Origin: Atopobiaceae bacterium
GTDB taxonomy: Bacteria; Actinomycetota; Coriobacteriia; Coriobacteriales; Atopobiaceae
Direction: 5' to 3'
Length of the DNA stretch: 64,000 nt
Assembly: GCA_017533825.1 (NCBI GenBank)
Contig: JAFWIE010000017.1
Span: forward strand, 122,681 to 186,680
Shown here piece by piece: positions 1 to 8,966 of this stretch (position 1 is the stretch's first letter; each line of letters opens with the position of its first letter). A program made the translations under genes and the position numbers. The notes beneath the pieces are model-generated. The model searched no databases and was not told the DNA's origin. It was given only the letters and a program-made list of their open reading frames with translations.

Positions 1-1
1 T

Positions 2-463
2 TCGACGCCTGTGCTCATGCTTACTGCGCGCACTTCGACGCAGGATAAGGTCAATGGCCTTGATGCTGGCGCGGACGACTACATGACGAAGCCCTTCGAG
101 TCTGCGGAGCTTCTGGCTCGTCTGCGCGCCCTCACCAGGCGCACGGGCGACGTGATGATCGAGGAATCGACCTTTGGTGACCTCACGCTCGACCTCACCA
201 CACACGACCTGCGCTGTGGCAGCAAATCCGTGCACCTCTCTGGCAAGGAGTTCGAGGTCATGAAGATGCTCATGAGTTCCTCCGCGCGTGTCGTTTCGAA
301 GCGTGACCTGCTCAATCGCGTTTGGGGCGGCAATTCCGAGGCCTCCGAGAACTCCGTGGAAGCCTACGTCTCGTTCCTGCGCAAGAAGATCAAGCATGTG
401 GAGTCTACCGTCCAGATAACCACCCTGCGCATGCTGGGCTACCGTCTGGAAGTCATCAAGTAG
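2..463 (+). CDS. OmpR/PhoB-family response regulator, 5' end outside the window
   Basis: The reading frame is open from the left edge, so the start and the phosphoacceptor aspartate lie outside. What remains is the end of a receiver domain, with the switch residue in TAR (LMLTAR) and the conserved lysine in MTKPF, followed by a winged-helix DNA-binding domain of about 95 residues (LSGKEFEVM, VEAYVSFLRKKI, LRMLGYRLE). The family binds promoter DNA as a dimer after phosphorylation. The histidine kinase follows 33 bases downstream on the same strand, so the two form a standard two-component operon. The stimulus cannot be read from the sequence. Family assignment is firm; the target genes are unknown. 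Confidence 0.93.
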   Translation, partial: STPVLMLTARTSTQDKVNGLDAGADDYMTKPFESAELLARLRALTRRTGDVMIEESTFGDLTLDLTTHDLRCGSKSVHLSGKEFEVMKMLMSSSARVVSKRDLLNRVWGGNSEASENSVEAYVSFLRKKIKHVESTVQITTLRMLGYRLEVIK

Positions 464-496
464 GTCCTCGGGTAGCACTCCCGCGGGAGGCATCGC

Positions 497-1744
497 ATGC
501 TACGGTCCCTGCGTATCAAGTTCATCGCAATCATCATGGCTCTCGTCGGTACGGTTCTCATTTCCGTACTCGGCGGGAGCTTCATCTCTGCTTGGCAGAC
601 ACAAGCCGATATGATTGAAACTGCGTTGGAGCGAAGCATCAACCGAGGCATTCGCGAGCGACCGCTCATCGCCGACATCAGCAAGATGCCAAGCCAGGAT
701 GGACCCAACATGCTCATCCTCTCCGTGGAAGTTGACGAGACCGGCATGCTGCTGCAAAGCAATGACGCACCCGTCACCATCGACTCCAGTGTGCTCGCCA
801 GCGTTCTGAGCGAGGCTCTTTCCACCGATGCGGACCGTGGCATCGACAACGAACTCCACATCGCATGGCGGAGGGCACAACTCGATGCGGGCGCATGGCG
901 CGTGGTTATCGCCGACACTTCGTCCTCGTACTATACGCTTCGCAGTCTGGCAATCCAGGACCTTGGCATCACTGTTATCGCCATGGGGGCCCTCTTTGCC
1001 ATCTCCGTCGGTCTCTCCTCGTGGCTCCTCAAGCCCGTCGAGCGTGCCTGGGAGCAGCAACGGCGCTTCGTGGCCGACGCATCACATGAGCTCAAGACCC
1101 CGTTGGCCGTCATCATCGCAAATACGCAAATCCTTGCCAAGGACGAGACACTTTCCAACGAGAGTCGACGGTGGGTCGATAGCACGGCAGACGAGTCTGC
1201 CCACATGAAAAACCTCGTCGAGGAGCTCCTCGAGCTTGCGCGTACAGACGAGAGCACGGCAGGCGCACAAGGGGTGATGCGCAAGGCGGATGTGGACTTC
1301 TCTGAGGTCGTGGAGAACGCATCGCTCGAGTTTGATGCCATCGCCTTCGAGCGTGGGTGCGAGATTCGCGAGGAGGTGCAACCGGGACTACACGTCGAAG
1401 GCGACCCAGAATGGCTCAGTCGACTCGCCAAGATTTTGGTCGACAATGCCTGCAAGTATGCTACCTCTGGAACGCCCATCAACGTTACCTTGACCAGAGA
1501 CGGCAAGCGCTGTGTCCTCACGGTCAACAACCAAGGCCAGACGATCAGTCCCGAGGACCTCGAGCACATCTTCGACCGCTTTTACCGCACCGACAAAGCT
1601 CGCAGTCGCGAAGCAAAATCTGGCGGATTCGGGTTGGGGCTTGCCATTGCAAAGGGAATCGCCGATTCCCATGGCGGCGAGATCACCGCACAAAGCACTG
1701 ACGCCGACGGCACGACCTTCCGAGTCGTACTCAACTGCCTTTAA
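497..1744 (+). CDS. Membrane sensor histidine kinase
   Basis: A 415-residue sensor kinase and partner of the regulator just upstream. A transmembrane segment lies at about residues 9-31, followed by an extracytoplasmic region of about 120 residues and a second membrane segment at about 155-177. There is only a short linker and no obvious full HAMP domain before the HisKA helix. The phosphoacceptor is His197 in DASHELKTPL. The ATPase domain shows the N box (LVDNACKYA), a DRFYRTD segment and a G2 box (GFGLGLAIAKG). The ATG follows a GGGAGG ribosome site. The sensed signal is unknown. The gene ends 18 bases before dinB, so all three may be co-transcribed. Confidence 0.93.
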   Translation: MLRSLRIKFIAIIMALVGTVLISVLGGSFISAWQTQADMIETALERSINRGIRERPLIADISKMPSQDGPNMLILSVEVDETGMLLQSNDAPVTIDSSVLASVLSEALSTDADRGIDNELHIAWRRAQLDAGAWRVVIADTSSSYYTLRSLAIQDLGITVIAMGALFAISVGLSSWLLKPVERAWEQQRRFVADASHELKTPLAVIIANTQILAKDETLSNESRRWVDSTADESAHMKNLVEELLELARTDESTAGAQGVMRKADVDFSEVVENASLEFDAIAFERGCEIREEVQPGLHVEGDPEWLSRLAKILVDNACKYATSGTPINVTLTRDGKRCVLTVNNQGQTISPEDLEHIFDRFYRTDKARSREAKSGGFGLGLAIAKGIADSHGGEITAQSTDADGTTFRVVLNCL

Positions 1745-1762
1745 GGCAGACGGGACGCCCAC

Positions 1763-2950
1763 ATGAAGACGAAACATCTCTGGGACGCTCCCGCAATCGG
1801 CCTCCTCGACCTCGACGCGTTCTTTGCCTCTGTAGAACAGCTCGATCATCCCGAGTGGCGTGGGCGCCCCGTCATCGTCGGCTCGCAGTCGCCTCGCGGC
1901 GTCGTCTCCACGGCAAGCTATGAGGCTCGCACATACGGCGTACATTCTGCGATGCCCTCGTTCCAGGCAGCCCGACTCTGTCCTCATGCCATCTGGGCGC
2001 TCCCTCGCTTCGAACGCTACAAGGAGTTGAGCATCGCCGTGATGCAGATGCTCATCGACGAGACGCCTCTCGTCGAGCAAGTGTCCATTGACGAGGCATT
2101 CTTTGACGTCACGCCTGGGCAGTATGCAGTCGAATCTCCCCTCGAGACCTGCAGACGCATCCAAAGGCGTGTTGCGGATCTAGGCGTCACCTGCTCCATA
2201 GGACTCGGCACCAACAAGACCGTCGCAAAGATCGCATCCGAGCGAGAGAAGCCACGTGGACTCACCGTCGTGATGCCGGGAACAGAGGCTGCCTTCCTTG
2301 CTCCGCTGCCAGTGCGCGCGCTATCGGGCATCGGAAAGTCCACCGAGCAAGCACTCACGGCCATGCACATCCGTTCGCTCGGGCAACTGGCAGCACAGGA
2401 CCCGCGCGAGATGGAGTGGCGATTTGGCGTAAGCGGACCGCGTATGGTGTTGCGCGCCTCCGGCAGGGAGCGAAGCACCGTGCATGCCGCTACCTACCGT
2501 GAGCGCCCCAAATCGGTTTCCAACGAGCAGACCTTTGCTCGTGACCTCACCACGCGCGATGAGCTTCATGCCGCAATCGGACACGTCTGCGAGAAGGTTG
2601 GCGCACGCTTGAGGTCCAAAGGCCTCAGGGGCTCGCAAGTAACGCTCAAGCTGAAATTTGATACTTCACGCACCCACACCGGCCAGTGTCAGCTGTCTCG
2701 TTCCACGAACAACGAGCGCGTCTTTGGCCCCGTCGCCTGCAAACTGCTTGACGGACTCTGGACCGAGGGGGTTTCCGTACGGCTCGTCGGGGTGGCCGTC
2801 AGCGGCTTCGATGCCCATCCGGAGCAGCTCTCGCTCTTCGAGGAGAGCGAGGACCGCGAGGACACACAGGCGCTCGTCGAAGCCACCGATCAACTGCGGA
2901 AGCGATTCGGCTCGAAGGCCGTCATATATGGCAGGGACTTACGCCTCTGA
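1763..2950 (+). CDS. dinB: DNA polymerase IV (Y-family translesion polymerase)
   Basis: A 395-residue error-prone polymerase that copies past damaged template bases. The metal-binding carboxylates are Asp16 in LLDLDAFFASVE and Asp110/Glu111 in VSIDEAFF. The palm and fingers are followed by a helix-hairpin-helix thumb (LSGIGKSTEQAL) and a little-finger domain. A near-consensus beta-clamp motif, EQLSLFEE, lies near residue 355, so recruitment to the sliding clamp is expected. It follows the histidine kinase by 18 bases. Its last 12 bases overlap the 3' end of rsfS on the other strand. No LexA-like operator was seen upstream. Confidence 0.95.
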   Translation: MKTKHLWDAPAIGLLDLDAFFASVEQLDHPEWRGRPVIVGSQSPRGVVSTASYEARTYGVHSAMPSFQAARLCPHAIWALPRFERYKELSIAVMQMLIDETPLVEQVSIDEAFFDVTPGQYAVESPLETCRRIQRRVADLGVTCSIGLGTNKTVAKIASEREKPRGLTVVMPGTEAAFLAPLPVRALSGIGKSTEQALTAMHIRSLGQLAAQDPREMEWRFGVSGPRMVLRASGRERSTVHAATYRERPKSVSNEQTFARDLTTRDELHAAIGHVCEKVGARLRSKGLRGSQVTLKLKFDTSRTHTGQCQLSRSTNNERVFGPVACKLLDGLWTEGVSVRLVGVAVSGFDAHPEQLSLFEESEDREDTQALVEATDQLRKRFGSKAVIYGRDLRL

Positions 2951-3319
2951 CGGCTCATCATGTGATTCAAGCCCCACGTCCACCAACGGCGCGTCGCCCC
3001 AAAGCCGCTCGAGCCGATAATAATCACGTGCCTCGGGCAGGAACGCATGAACGACAAGTGAGCCGTAGTCGAGCAGAATCCAGCTCGCACCCGCACGTCC
3101 CTCGTGCGAGAGCGGCTTCAATCCAGCGTTCAGCCTGACCTTCTCCTCGATCTCCTCGATGATCGCATCAAGCAGTCGCGCGTTCGTCGCAGTGCAAATC
3201 AAGAAGTAGTCGCACACGTCCGAGAGCGCCGTGAGGTCGAGCACCGTAATGTCGGTTGCCTTCTTCTCGTCTGCCGCATGTGCTGCGATGCGAGCAAGTT
3301 CGTTCGAGGTCACTGTCAT
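2939..3319 (-). CDS. rsfS: Ribosomal silencing factor RsfS
   Basis: A 126-residue protein of the RsfS/Iojap family. Family members bind ribosomal protein L14 on the large subunit and block subunit joining when nutrients are short. Typical features are ITVLDLTALSDVCDYFLICTA near residues 23-43 and SWILLDYGSLVVHAF near 79-93, followed by the tyrosine-rich YYRLERLW. Its start overlaps the yqeK stop as ATGA, indicating translational coupling. The set nadD-yqeK-rsfS is a conserved order in many Gram-positive bacteria. It converges with dinB with a 12-base overlap. Confidence 0.95.
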   Translation of the reverse strand: MTVTSNELARIAAHAADEKKATDITVLDLTALSDVCDYFLICTATNARLLDAIIEEIEEKVRLNAGLKPLSHEGRAGASWILLDYGSLVVHAFLPEARDYYRLERLWGDAPLVDVGLESHDEPSEA

Positions 3320-4014
3320 ACTTCTCCCTTTCCCCGTTCGCCGGTGAGCGCACGCCTGCGAGCGCGACTCAGAGCCAGCGTGTTATAGATGTCGATGGTG
3401 CGCGGAAGCAGGTACCGCCCACCTTCCAGAACGTACACGATCCCGCCAACGAAGGCATTCCAAAACACATCCTCAAGCGAAACGTTGCCCACCAAGGACC
3501 TTGTCTTTTCAATCCCCTCCGAGCCATGCCGCAGGGGTTCGATGCCATCGGCAACAAACAATACCATGTCCAGCGGACCCATGTCCTCTGCCGCAGACGT
3601 ATGGCAGTCGATTGCGTGCCAGACCTCGCGTGGTATGTGTGGATAACGCTGAGGCAGCTCTCGAGCGGCAACCATTCCGTGGAGCAGCGGTTCTACCGAC
3701 TCGAGGGGAACGCCCAAGTCGATGCCAAAGTGCCTTGCACGCTCGATGAGTTCATCATGCGGCACCACCTTGTCCCAATCGTGCAACAACCCCGCAATCT
3801 TTGCCAGGTACGGATCAACGTCGTACAACACTGCAAGATGCTCAGCCGTTCGCGCTACAGAGAGCGAGTGCTCCAAGCGTCTTGGCTTCGGCGCGAGTTG
3901 CGAGCGCGTGTCTGCCTCCACCCGCGTGAGCGTGAGCAGCTGCCACGGTTCATAGTTAACCTTCTCGTCCTTCAAGGGCTTCCACTGCTCTTGCGTCTTG
4001 TTCTTCCGTGCCAT
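3316..4014 (-). CDS. yqeK: HD-domain hydrolase, YqeK family (symmetrical Ap4A hydrolase)
   Basis: A 232-residue HD-superfamily metal phosphohydrolase. Metal ligands are visible as the early histidine in RRLEHSLSVA, the HD pair in LLHDWDK, a histidine in LLHGMVAA and the late aspartate in VLFVADGIE. Known YqeK proteins split diadenosine tetraphosphate symmetrically into two ADP. The N-terminus of about 45 residues is longer and more basic (MARKNKTQEQWK) than in many homologues. The start is supported by AAGGGAAGCAC before the ATG. It lies between nadD (21 bases upstream) and rsfS (4-base overlap) in one operon. Confidence 0.9.
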   Translation of the reverse strand: MARKNKTQEQWKPLKDEKVNYEPWQLLTLTRVEADTRSQLAPKPRRLEHSLSVARTAEHLAVLYDVDPYLAKIAGLLHDWDKVVPHDELIERARHFGIDLGVPLESVEPLLHGMVAARELPQRYPHIPREVWHAIDCHTSAAEDMGPLDMVLFVADGIEPLRHGSEGIEKTRSLVGNVSLEDVFWNAFVGGIVYVLEGGRYLLPRTIDIYNTLALSRARRRALTGERGKGEV

Positions 4015-4035
4015 GTGCTTCCCTTCAATCCCTGC

Positions 4036-4740
4036 TCACCGCTGCCCGTACTCAAGGTCGGCGGATCCATACCGTCGCGGACGTACGCCATAGAGGCGAT
4101 GCTTATGGATGTAGCCTGTTACTTGGTCGGGCGTGAGATACCGGAGACTCTGACCCGCCCCGACCCGCTCACGCAGATAGCTCGAGGATATCGCAAGCGC
4201 GGGCACCTCCAAATAGGTAACGTCGAAGTCGTATGGGGAATCGTGGATGGCCCGACGCGCGTGCTCCAAATCGTATCCTGGGCGCGTCGCTCCCACCAGA
4301 TGTGCCAGACGAGCAATCTTATGGGCATCGCGCCAGCTCACCACCTCCGCAATGGCATCTGCCCCGGTTATGAAGTAGAACTCAACGTTTGGCGGATATG
4401 CCTGCGAAAGCAGCTCGAGCGTCTCGGCGGTATAGGTGATGCCCTCGCGATCGACTTCGAAGCGCGAAGCGACGAAATGTGGATTGTCCGAGGTCGCAAG
4501 GAGCGTCATAGCATAGCGGTCTTCGCCGGACGTGACTTTCTTGTGCTGCTTGAATGCGGGGCTGCCGGCAGGCATGAAGACCACGACGTCAAGTCCGAGA
4601 TCATCGAAGGCTTGTTCCGCGGCGACGAGGTGTCCGTTGTGGATGGGGTCAAACGTCCCACCCATAATGCCCATGCGATACGTCCTGCGGGGATTCTCCC
4701 CCAGAACCGGAAGGTCACGCCGATCTATCGAGACGTTCAT
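4036..4740 (-). CDS. nadD: Nicotinate-nucleotide adenylyltransferase
   Basis: A 234-residue enzyme that joins nicotinate mononucleotide and ATP to form deamido-NAD, a core NAD synthesis step. The nucleotidyltransferase signature GGTFDPIHNGH, with its (H/T)xGH element, lies near residues 26-36, and the ISSSYLRERV motif lies near the C-terminus. I chose the ATG at 4740, preceded by GAGGGG with nine bases of spacing, over an in-frame GTG 27 bases upstream without a site. A TATAAT box lies about 40 bases upstream, so nadD-yqeK-rsfS probably forms its own unit apart from proB. Confidence 0.94.
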   Translation of the reverse strand: MNVSIDRRDLPVLGENPRRTYRMGIMGGTFDPIHNGHLVAAEQAFDDLGLDVVVFMPAGSPAFKQHKKVTSGEDRYAMTLLATSDNPHFVASRFEVDREGITYTAETLELLSQAYPPNVEFYFITGADAIAEVVSWRDAHKIARLAHLVGATRPGYDLEHARRAIHDSPYDFDVTYLEVPALAISSSYLRERVGAGQSLRYLTPDQVTGYIHKHRLYGVRPRRYGSADLEYGQR

Positions 4741-4781
4741 CGACTCATTCCCCTCACTTCGTGTCACACAATCACGTGGCG

Positions 4782-4787
4782 ATTATA
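4782..4787 (-). promoter_or_regulatory. Probable -10 box for nadD-yqeK-rsfS
   Basis: A perfect TATAAT reads on the minus strand, preceded by TG (TTTTGTATAAT), about 40 bases before the nadD ATG. The -35 region is poor, so recognition may depend on the TG extension. Confidence 0.55.
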
Positions 4788-4800
4788 CAAAATGTCCTGC

Positions 4801-4857
4801 GGAGGACAGTCCCCTTTGTGTCATTTTGTCCAGCGGGGGATACCCCCCTGAGGGATA
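4801..4857. repeat. GGACAGTCCCC-type dispersed repeat with hairpins
   Basis: The 120-base gap between proB and nadD holds GGACAGTCCCC followed by TTTGTGTCA, and then a second hairpin, GGGGGATACCCCCC. The same core recurs at 45,654, 46,245 and 49,210. Here it lies after the proB stop on the minus strand and may also act as its terminator. Confidence 0.6.
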
Positions 4858-4860
4858 CCG

Positions 4861-5985
4861 TTAGAAGACAAGAAGCTCGTCGCGATGTATTGCCGGCTGG
4901 TCTTTCTTCTGGGGGAGGAAGCGGGCGACGATGTCGAGCTTGAGCCCGCGCACGCGATTCATGTCGTCGCTGGAGTAGCGCGCCACACCGCGGGCAATCT
5001 CGACTCCACGCCCATCCTCGACGCTCACCACGTCACCCTCCGCGAAGTTGCCATTCACGGAGCGCACGCCCACCGGCAGGAGCGATGCTCCCTCATGCAC
5101 CAACGCACGTGCAGCTCCCTCGTCCACCGTGACGGTTCCCTGGGGGACCTCGGCAAGGCCAATCCACAGCTTGCGGCCACTCCCATGCGCGACGCCAGTC
5201 TCGTTCGCAAACCGAGTCCCCACACGTTTACCGTGTGCCACATCCACGACCACGTTCGCACGTCGGCCTTGGCAGATCACGAGGGGTATGCCTGCGGCAA
5301 GCATGGAACGAGCAGCACGCACCTTTGACGTCATGCCACCGGTACCAACGGCAGAGCCCGCACCGCCAGCCATAGCCGCTATGCGCTCATCAATGACCTC
5401 AACGTCATGGATGAGCTCCGCGGAATCGTCCTCGTTCGGATTGGCCGTATAGAGGCCCTCGACGTCGGAAAGAATCATGTACAGCGAGGCACCAAGCAGT
5501 GCCGAGACGATGGCACCGAGCATGTCGTTATCGCCGAATGCGAACTCCGAGACGCTGACAGTGTCGTTCTCGTTCACCACTGGAACCGCTCCGAGGTCGA
5601 GCAGCCGCAGCAACGTATTCCGCGCATTGAGATATCCCTCGCGATCTACGACGTCGCGACGCGTGAGCAATACCTGTCCGCAGGCGATGCCCCGCTTCGC
5701 GAGCTCGGTGGCGTAGATCTCGGTAAGCACGGCCTGACCAGCAGCGGCGCAAGCCTGCAAGGTCGGAATATCCGACGGACGCTGCTTGATCCCTAGGCGC
5801 TCGCGCCCCGCCGCCGCAGCACCGGACGTAACGATGACGACCGGTGCGCCTTCATGGCGAAGCGTGGCGACCTGCTCGCAAAGGTCAGATATATAGGACT
5901 GGTCGATGGTCTGGGTACCCTTGGTGAGCGTCGAGGTACCCAGCTTCACCACGACGAGCCCTTCGAATTGTTCTGGAATGGACAC
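4861..5985 (-). CDS. proB: Glutamate 5-kinase
   Basis: A 374-residue enzyme phosphorylating glutamate on the gamma-carboxyl, the first step of proline synthesis. The amino-acid-kinase domain starts at VVVKLGTSTLTKG and includes VVNENDTVS and FGDNDMLGA. A C-terminal PUA domain covers roughly residues 270-355. I chose the GTG at 5985, with GAGGAGG six bases upstream. This places it one base past the obg stop, a tight coupling, where longer starts would run into obg. No proA is present in the window. Confidence 0.93.
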   Translation of the reverse strand: MSIPEQFEGLVVVKLGTSTLTKGTQTIDQSYISDLCEQVATLRHEGAPVVIVTSGAAAAGRERLGIKQRPSDIPTLQACAAAGQAVLTEIYATELAKRGIACGQVLLTRRDVVDREGYLNARNTLLRLLDLGAVPVVNENDTVSVSEFAFGDNDMLGAIVSALLGASLYMILSDVEGLYTANPNEDDSAELIHDVEVIDERIAAMAGGAGSAVGTGGMTSKVRAARSMLAAGIPLVICQGRRANVVVDVAHGKRVGTRFANETGVAHGSGRKLWIGLAEVPQGTVTVDEGAARALVHEGASLLPVGVRSVNGNFAEGDVVSVEDGRGVEIARGVARYSSDDMNRVRGLKLDIVARFLPQKKDQPAIHRDELLVF

Positions 5986-5986
5986 G

Positions 5987-7438
<1,452 letters not shown>

Positions 7439-7447
7439 TCACTTACC

Positions 7448-7477
7448 AAAAAGGTCCCGTCGGATCGGCGGGACCTT
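7448..7477 (-). terminator. Intrinsic terminator or attenuator between rpmA and obg
   Basis: On the minus strand AAGGTCCCG pairs with CGGGACCTT across a nine-base loop, followed directly by a run of five T. It lies 27 bases past the rpmA stop and 25 bases before the obg start. It may cut expression from the strong rplU promoter so that obg receives only read-through. Confidence 0.75.
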
Positions 7478-7503
7478 CACCTTACACTATAAGCCACAAG
7501 CTG

Positions 7504-7755
7504 CTATGCAGTGGCACGCACATGCACGTAGTGCTTCTTACCCTTGGTGAACTCCACTACACCATCGGCAAGAGCAAACAGGGTGTCGTCCTTACCCCTA
7601 CCCACGTTGTCGCCCGGGGTGATGTGCGTACCACGCTGACGCACGATGATTTGCCCCGTCTTGATGGCCTGACCACCATAAATCTTCGTTCCCAAGCGCT
7701 GACCGCGAGAGTCACGCCCATTCCTCGAGGAACCCAAGCCCTTCTTATGAGCCAT
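7504..7755 (-). CDS. rpmA: 50S ribosomal protein L27
   Basis: An 83-residue large-subunit protein. The N-terminus [16 protein letters not shown] is the short form. It reaches toward the peptidyl-transferase centre and has none of the cleaved N-terminal extension found in many Firmicutes. The body carries the usual GTKIYGGQ and [15 protein letters not shown] stretches. It follows rplU by 42 bases and shares its promoter. Confidence 0.98.
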   Translation of the reverse strand: MAHKKGLGSSRNGRDSRGQRLGTKIYGGQAIKTGQIIVRQRGTHITPGDNVGRGKDDTLFALADGVVEFTKGKKHYVHVRATA

Positions 7756-7797
7756 TACGTCACCTACCTTACAAAGAATCCGACTCTTGAGACTAGT

Positions 7798-8145
7798 TTA
7801 CTCTTCAGACTCGCTCGCAACACTCTCGGCAGGAGCATCGATGGGAAGCTCGACAACCTTGAGCTTGGTAAGCTGCTGGCGGTGACCACGGGTCCTGTGG
7901 TAACGCTTGCGCTTTTTGAACTTGAAGATAATGACCTTCTCGCCCTTGAACTGATCGAGAACCTCGGCTACGACCTTCTTGCCCTCAAGGGCAGCAGGCT
8001 CGACCGTGCTGGTGGCACCGTCGTTCAGCATCAGGACGTCAAGCTCGACCTTGTCGCCAGGCTGCGCTTCGAGCTTCTCGACGTCAATGACGTCGCCCTG
8101 GGCAACCTTGTACTGCTTGCCACCGGTAGAAACGATTGCGTACAT
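7798..8145 (-). CDS. rplU: 50S ribosomal protein L21
   Basis: A 115-residue large-subunit protein that binds 23S rRNA. It has the canonical start MYAIVSTGGKQYKV, the basic FKFKKRKRYHRTRGHRQ block, and a short acidic tail ending in ASESEE. The ATG at 8145 follows GAGGAG with good spacing. A consensus sigma-70 promoter begins 69 bases upstream, leaving a 5' leader of roughly 30-35 bases. It heads the rplU-rpmA unit. Confidence 0.98.
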   Translation of the reverse strand: MYAIVSTGGKQYKVAQGDVIDVEKLEAQPGDKVELDVLMLNDGATSTVEPAALEGKKVVAEVLDQFKGEKVIIFKFKKRKRYHRTRGHRQQLTKLKVVELPIDAPAESVASESEE

Positions 8146-8185
8146 TGAAAACTCCTCATTGCTTGTATTGATGCAACAGCTAACA

Positions 8186-8214
8186 ATTGTAACGACCAGA
8201 ATAGCGCTCGTCAA
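8186..8214 (-). promoter_or_regulatory. Strong vegetative promoter of rplU-rpmA
   Basis: On the minus strand TTGACG and TACAAT are separated by exactly 17 bases, close to the housekeeping consensus. Transcription would start near 8180, about 35 bases before the rplU start codon. Confidence 0.85.
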
Positions 8215-8242
8215 CGAAAATATTAGTTCCCATCACAGAAAG

Positions 8243-8274
8243 CGAGCATCCGCGAGCAGCGCCGCGGATGCTCG
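8243..8274 (-). terminator. Terminator after the radical-SAM operon
   Basis: A perfect 12-base inverted repeat (CGAGCATCCGCG and its complement) with an eight-base loop, followed on the minus strand by CTTTCTG. It lies just past the stop at 8283 and just upstream of the rplU promoter. It separates the elongation/radical-SAM transcript from rplU. Confidence 0.75.
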
Positions 8275-8282
8275 TCCCTTCC

Positions 8283-8966
8283 TCACATCGGACTCGTGAG
8301 CGTGCCATCAGCCTCCTCGTGCCACTGGCCAAGCCTGCACACCCTTTGGGGTGGTCTCCCGCAAATCTCCTGCACCAGCACGGCGGGACGCAATGATCCC
8401 TGTTCTGTGGAGCGTGTCTCGAGCAGCATCGCGAGGCTCTCCCCTTCTGTGCGCAGCTCATACGCGACGAAGGTTCGCTCAAGTTCGAGGCGACGGGGCT
8501 TGTCTCCTCGCATGAACTCAATCACGCCTCGTGCCCGCACGTCATCAATCGCCTGGGTCACCCCCTCGGCATCACGCGCGGCGCACGGCAAAACCACCTG
8601 CCAAGCAGCCCGGTCCGCCCAAGCCTCCAACGCCGGCATCCTGCGCGGCAGGAGAGTCGCTCTTACCGGTGCCAAGGCTGCGGGCGTGCATCGGCGCAGT
8701 GCCTCAAGTGCATCCTCAGCATCAACTTCGTGAGGGAGCATCAGGTCGTAGTATTCCGCACGGGAGGAGGCACCCACCGGCAAAGCCTGCGAGAACTGAA
8801 TGCGCATGCGATGTGCAAACCCGTTGCTCACCTCGAAGGGCAACCCGGAGCGACGCACGCTGCGCATTATGGTACCCATAACCTCAAGGTGCCCCAGATA
8901 CGCGAGACGTCCGTCCTTTCCATAGCACACGCGCAGCCGCTGTGCCAACTGGTTCTCTGCACTCAT
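8283..8966 (-). CDS. TIGR03936/DUF2344 protein, partner of the upstream radical SAM protein
   Basis: A 227-residue protein of the DUF2344 family, recognised by its start (RLRVCYGKDGRLAYLGHLEVMG) and FEVSNGFAHRMRIQFSQALPVG. In actinobacteria and clostridia it is nearly always next to, or fused with, the TIGR03960 radical SAM protein. Here the two overlap as ATGA. The biochemical function is not established. The arrangement suggests an obligate pair, perhaps acting on RNA or a ribosomal target given the rplU neighbour. That function is a guess; the family assignment is good. Confidence 0.85.
   Translation of the reverse strand: MSAENQLAQRLRVCYGKDGRLAYLGHLEVMGTIMRSVRRSGLPFEVSNGFAHRMRIQFSQALPVGASSRAEYYDLMLPHEVDAEDALEALRRCTPAALAPVRATLLPRRMPALEAWADRAAWQVVLPCAARDAEGVTQAIDDVRARGVIEFMRGDKPRRLELERTFVAYELRTEGESLAMLLETRSTEQGSLRPAVLVQEICGRPPQRVCRLGQWHEEADGTLTSPM

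Noticed and set aside
3256..4851. 531-codon plus-strand open frame opposite yqeK and nadD
   Set aside because: It is the antisense of two clearly conserved genes; its product has no recognisable domain and arises from high GC in the third codon position.
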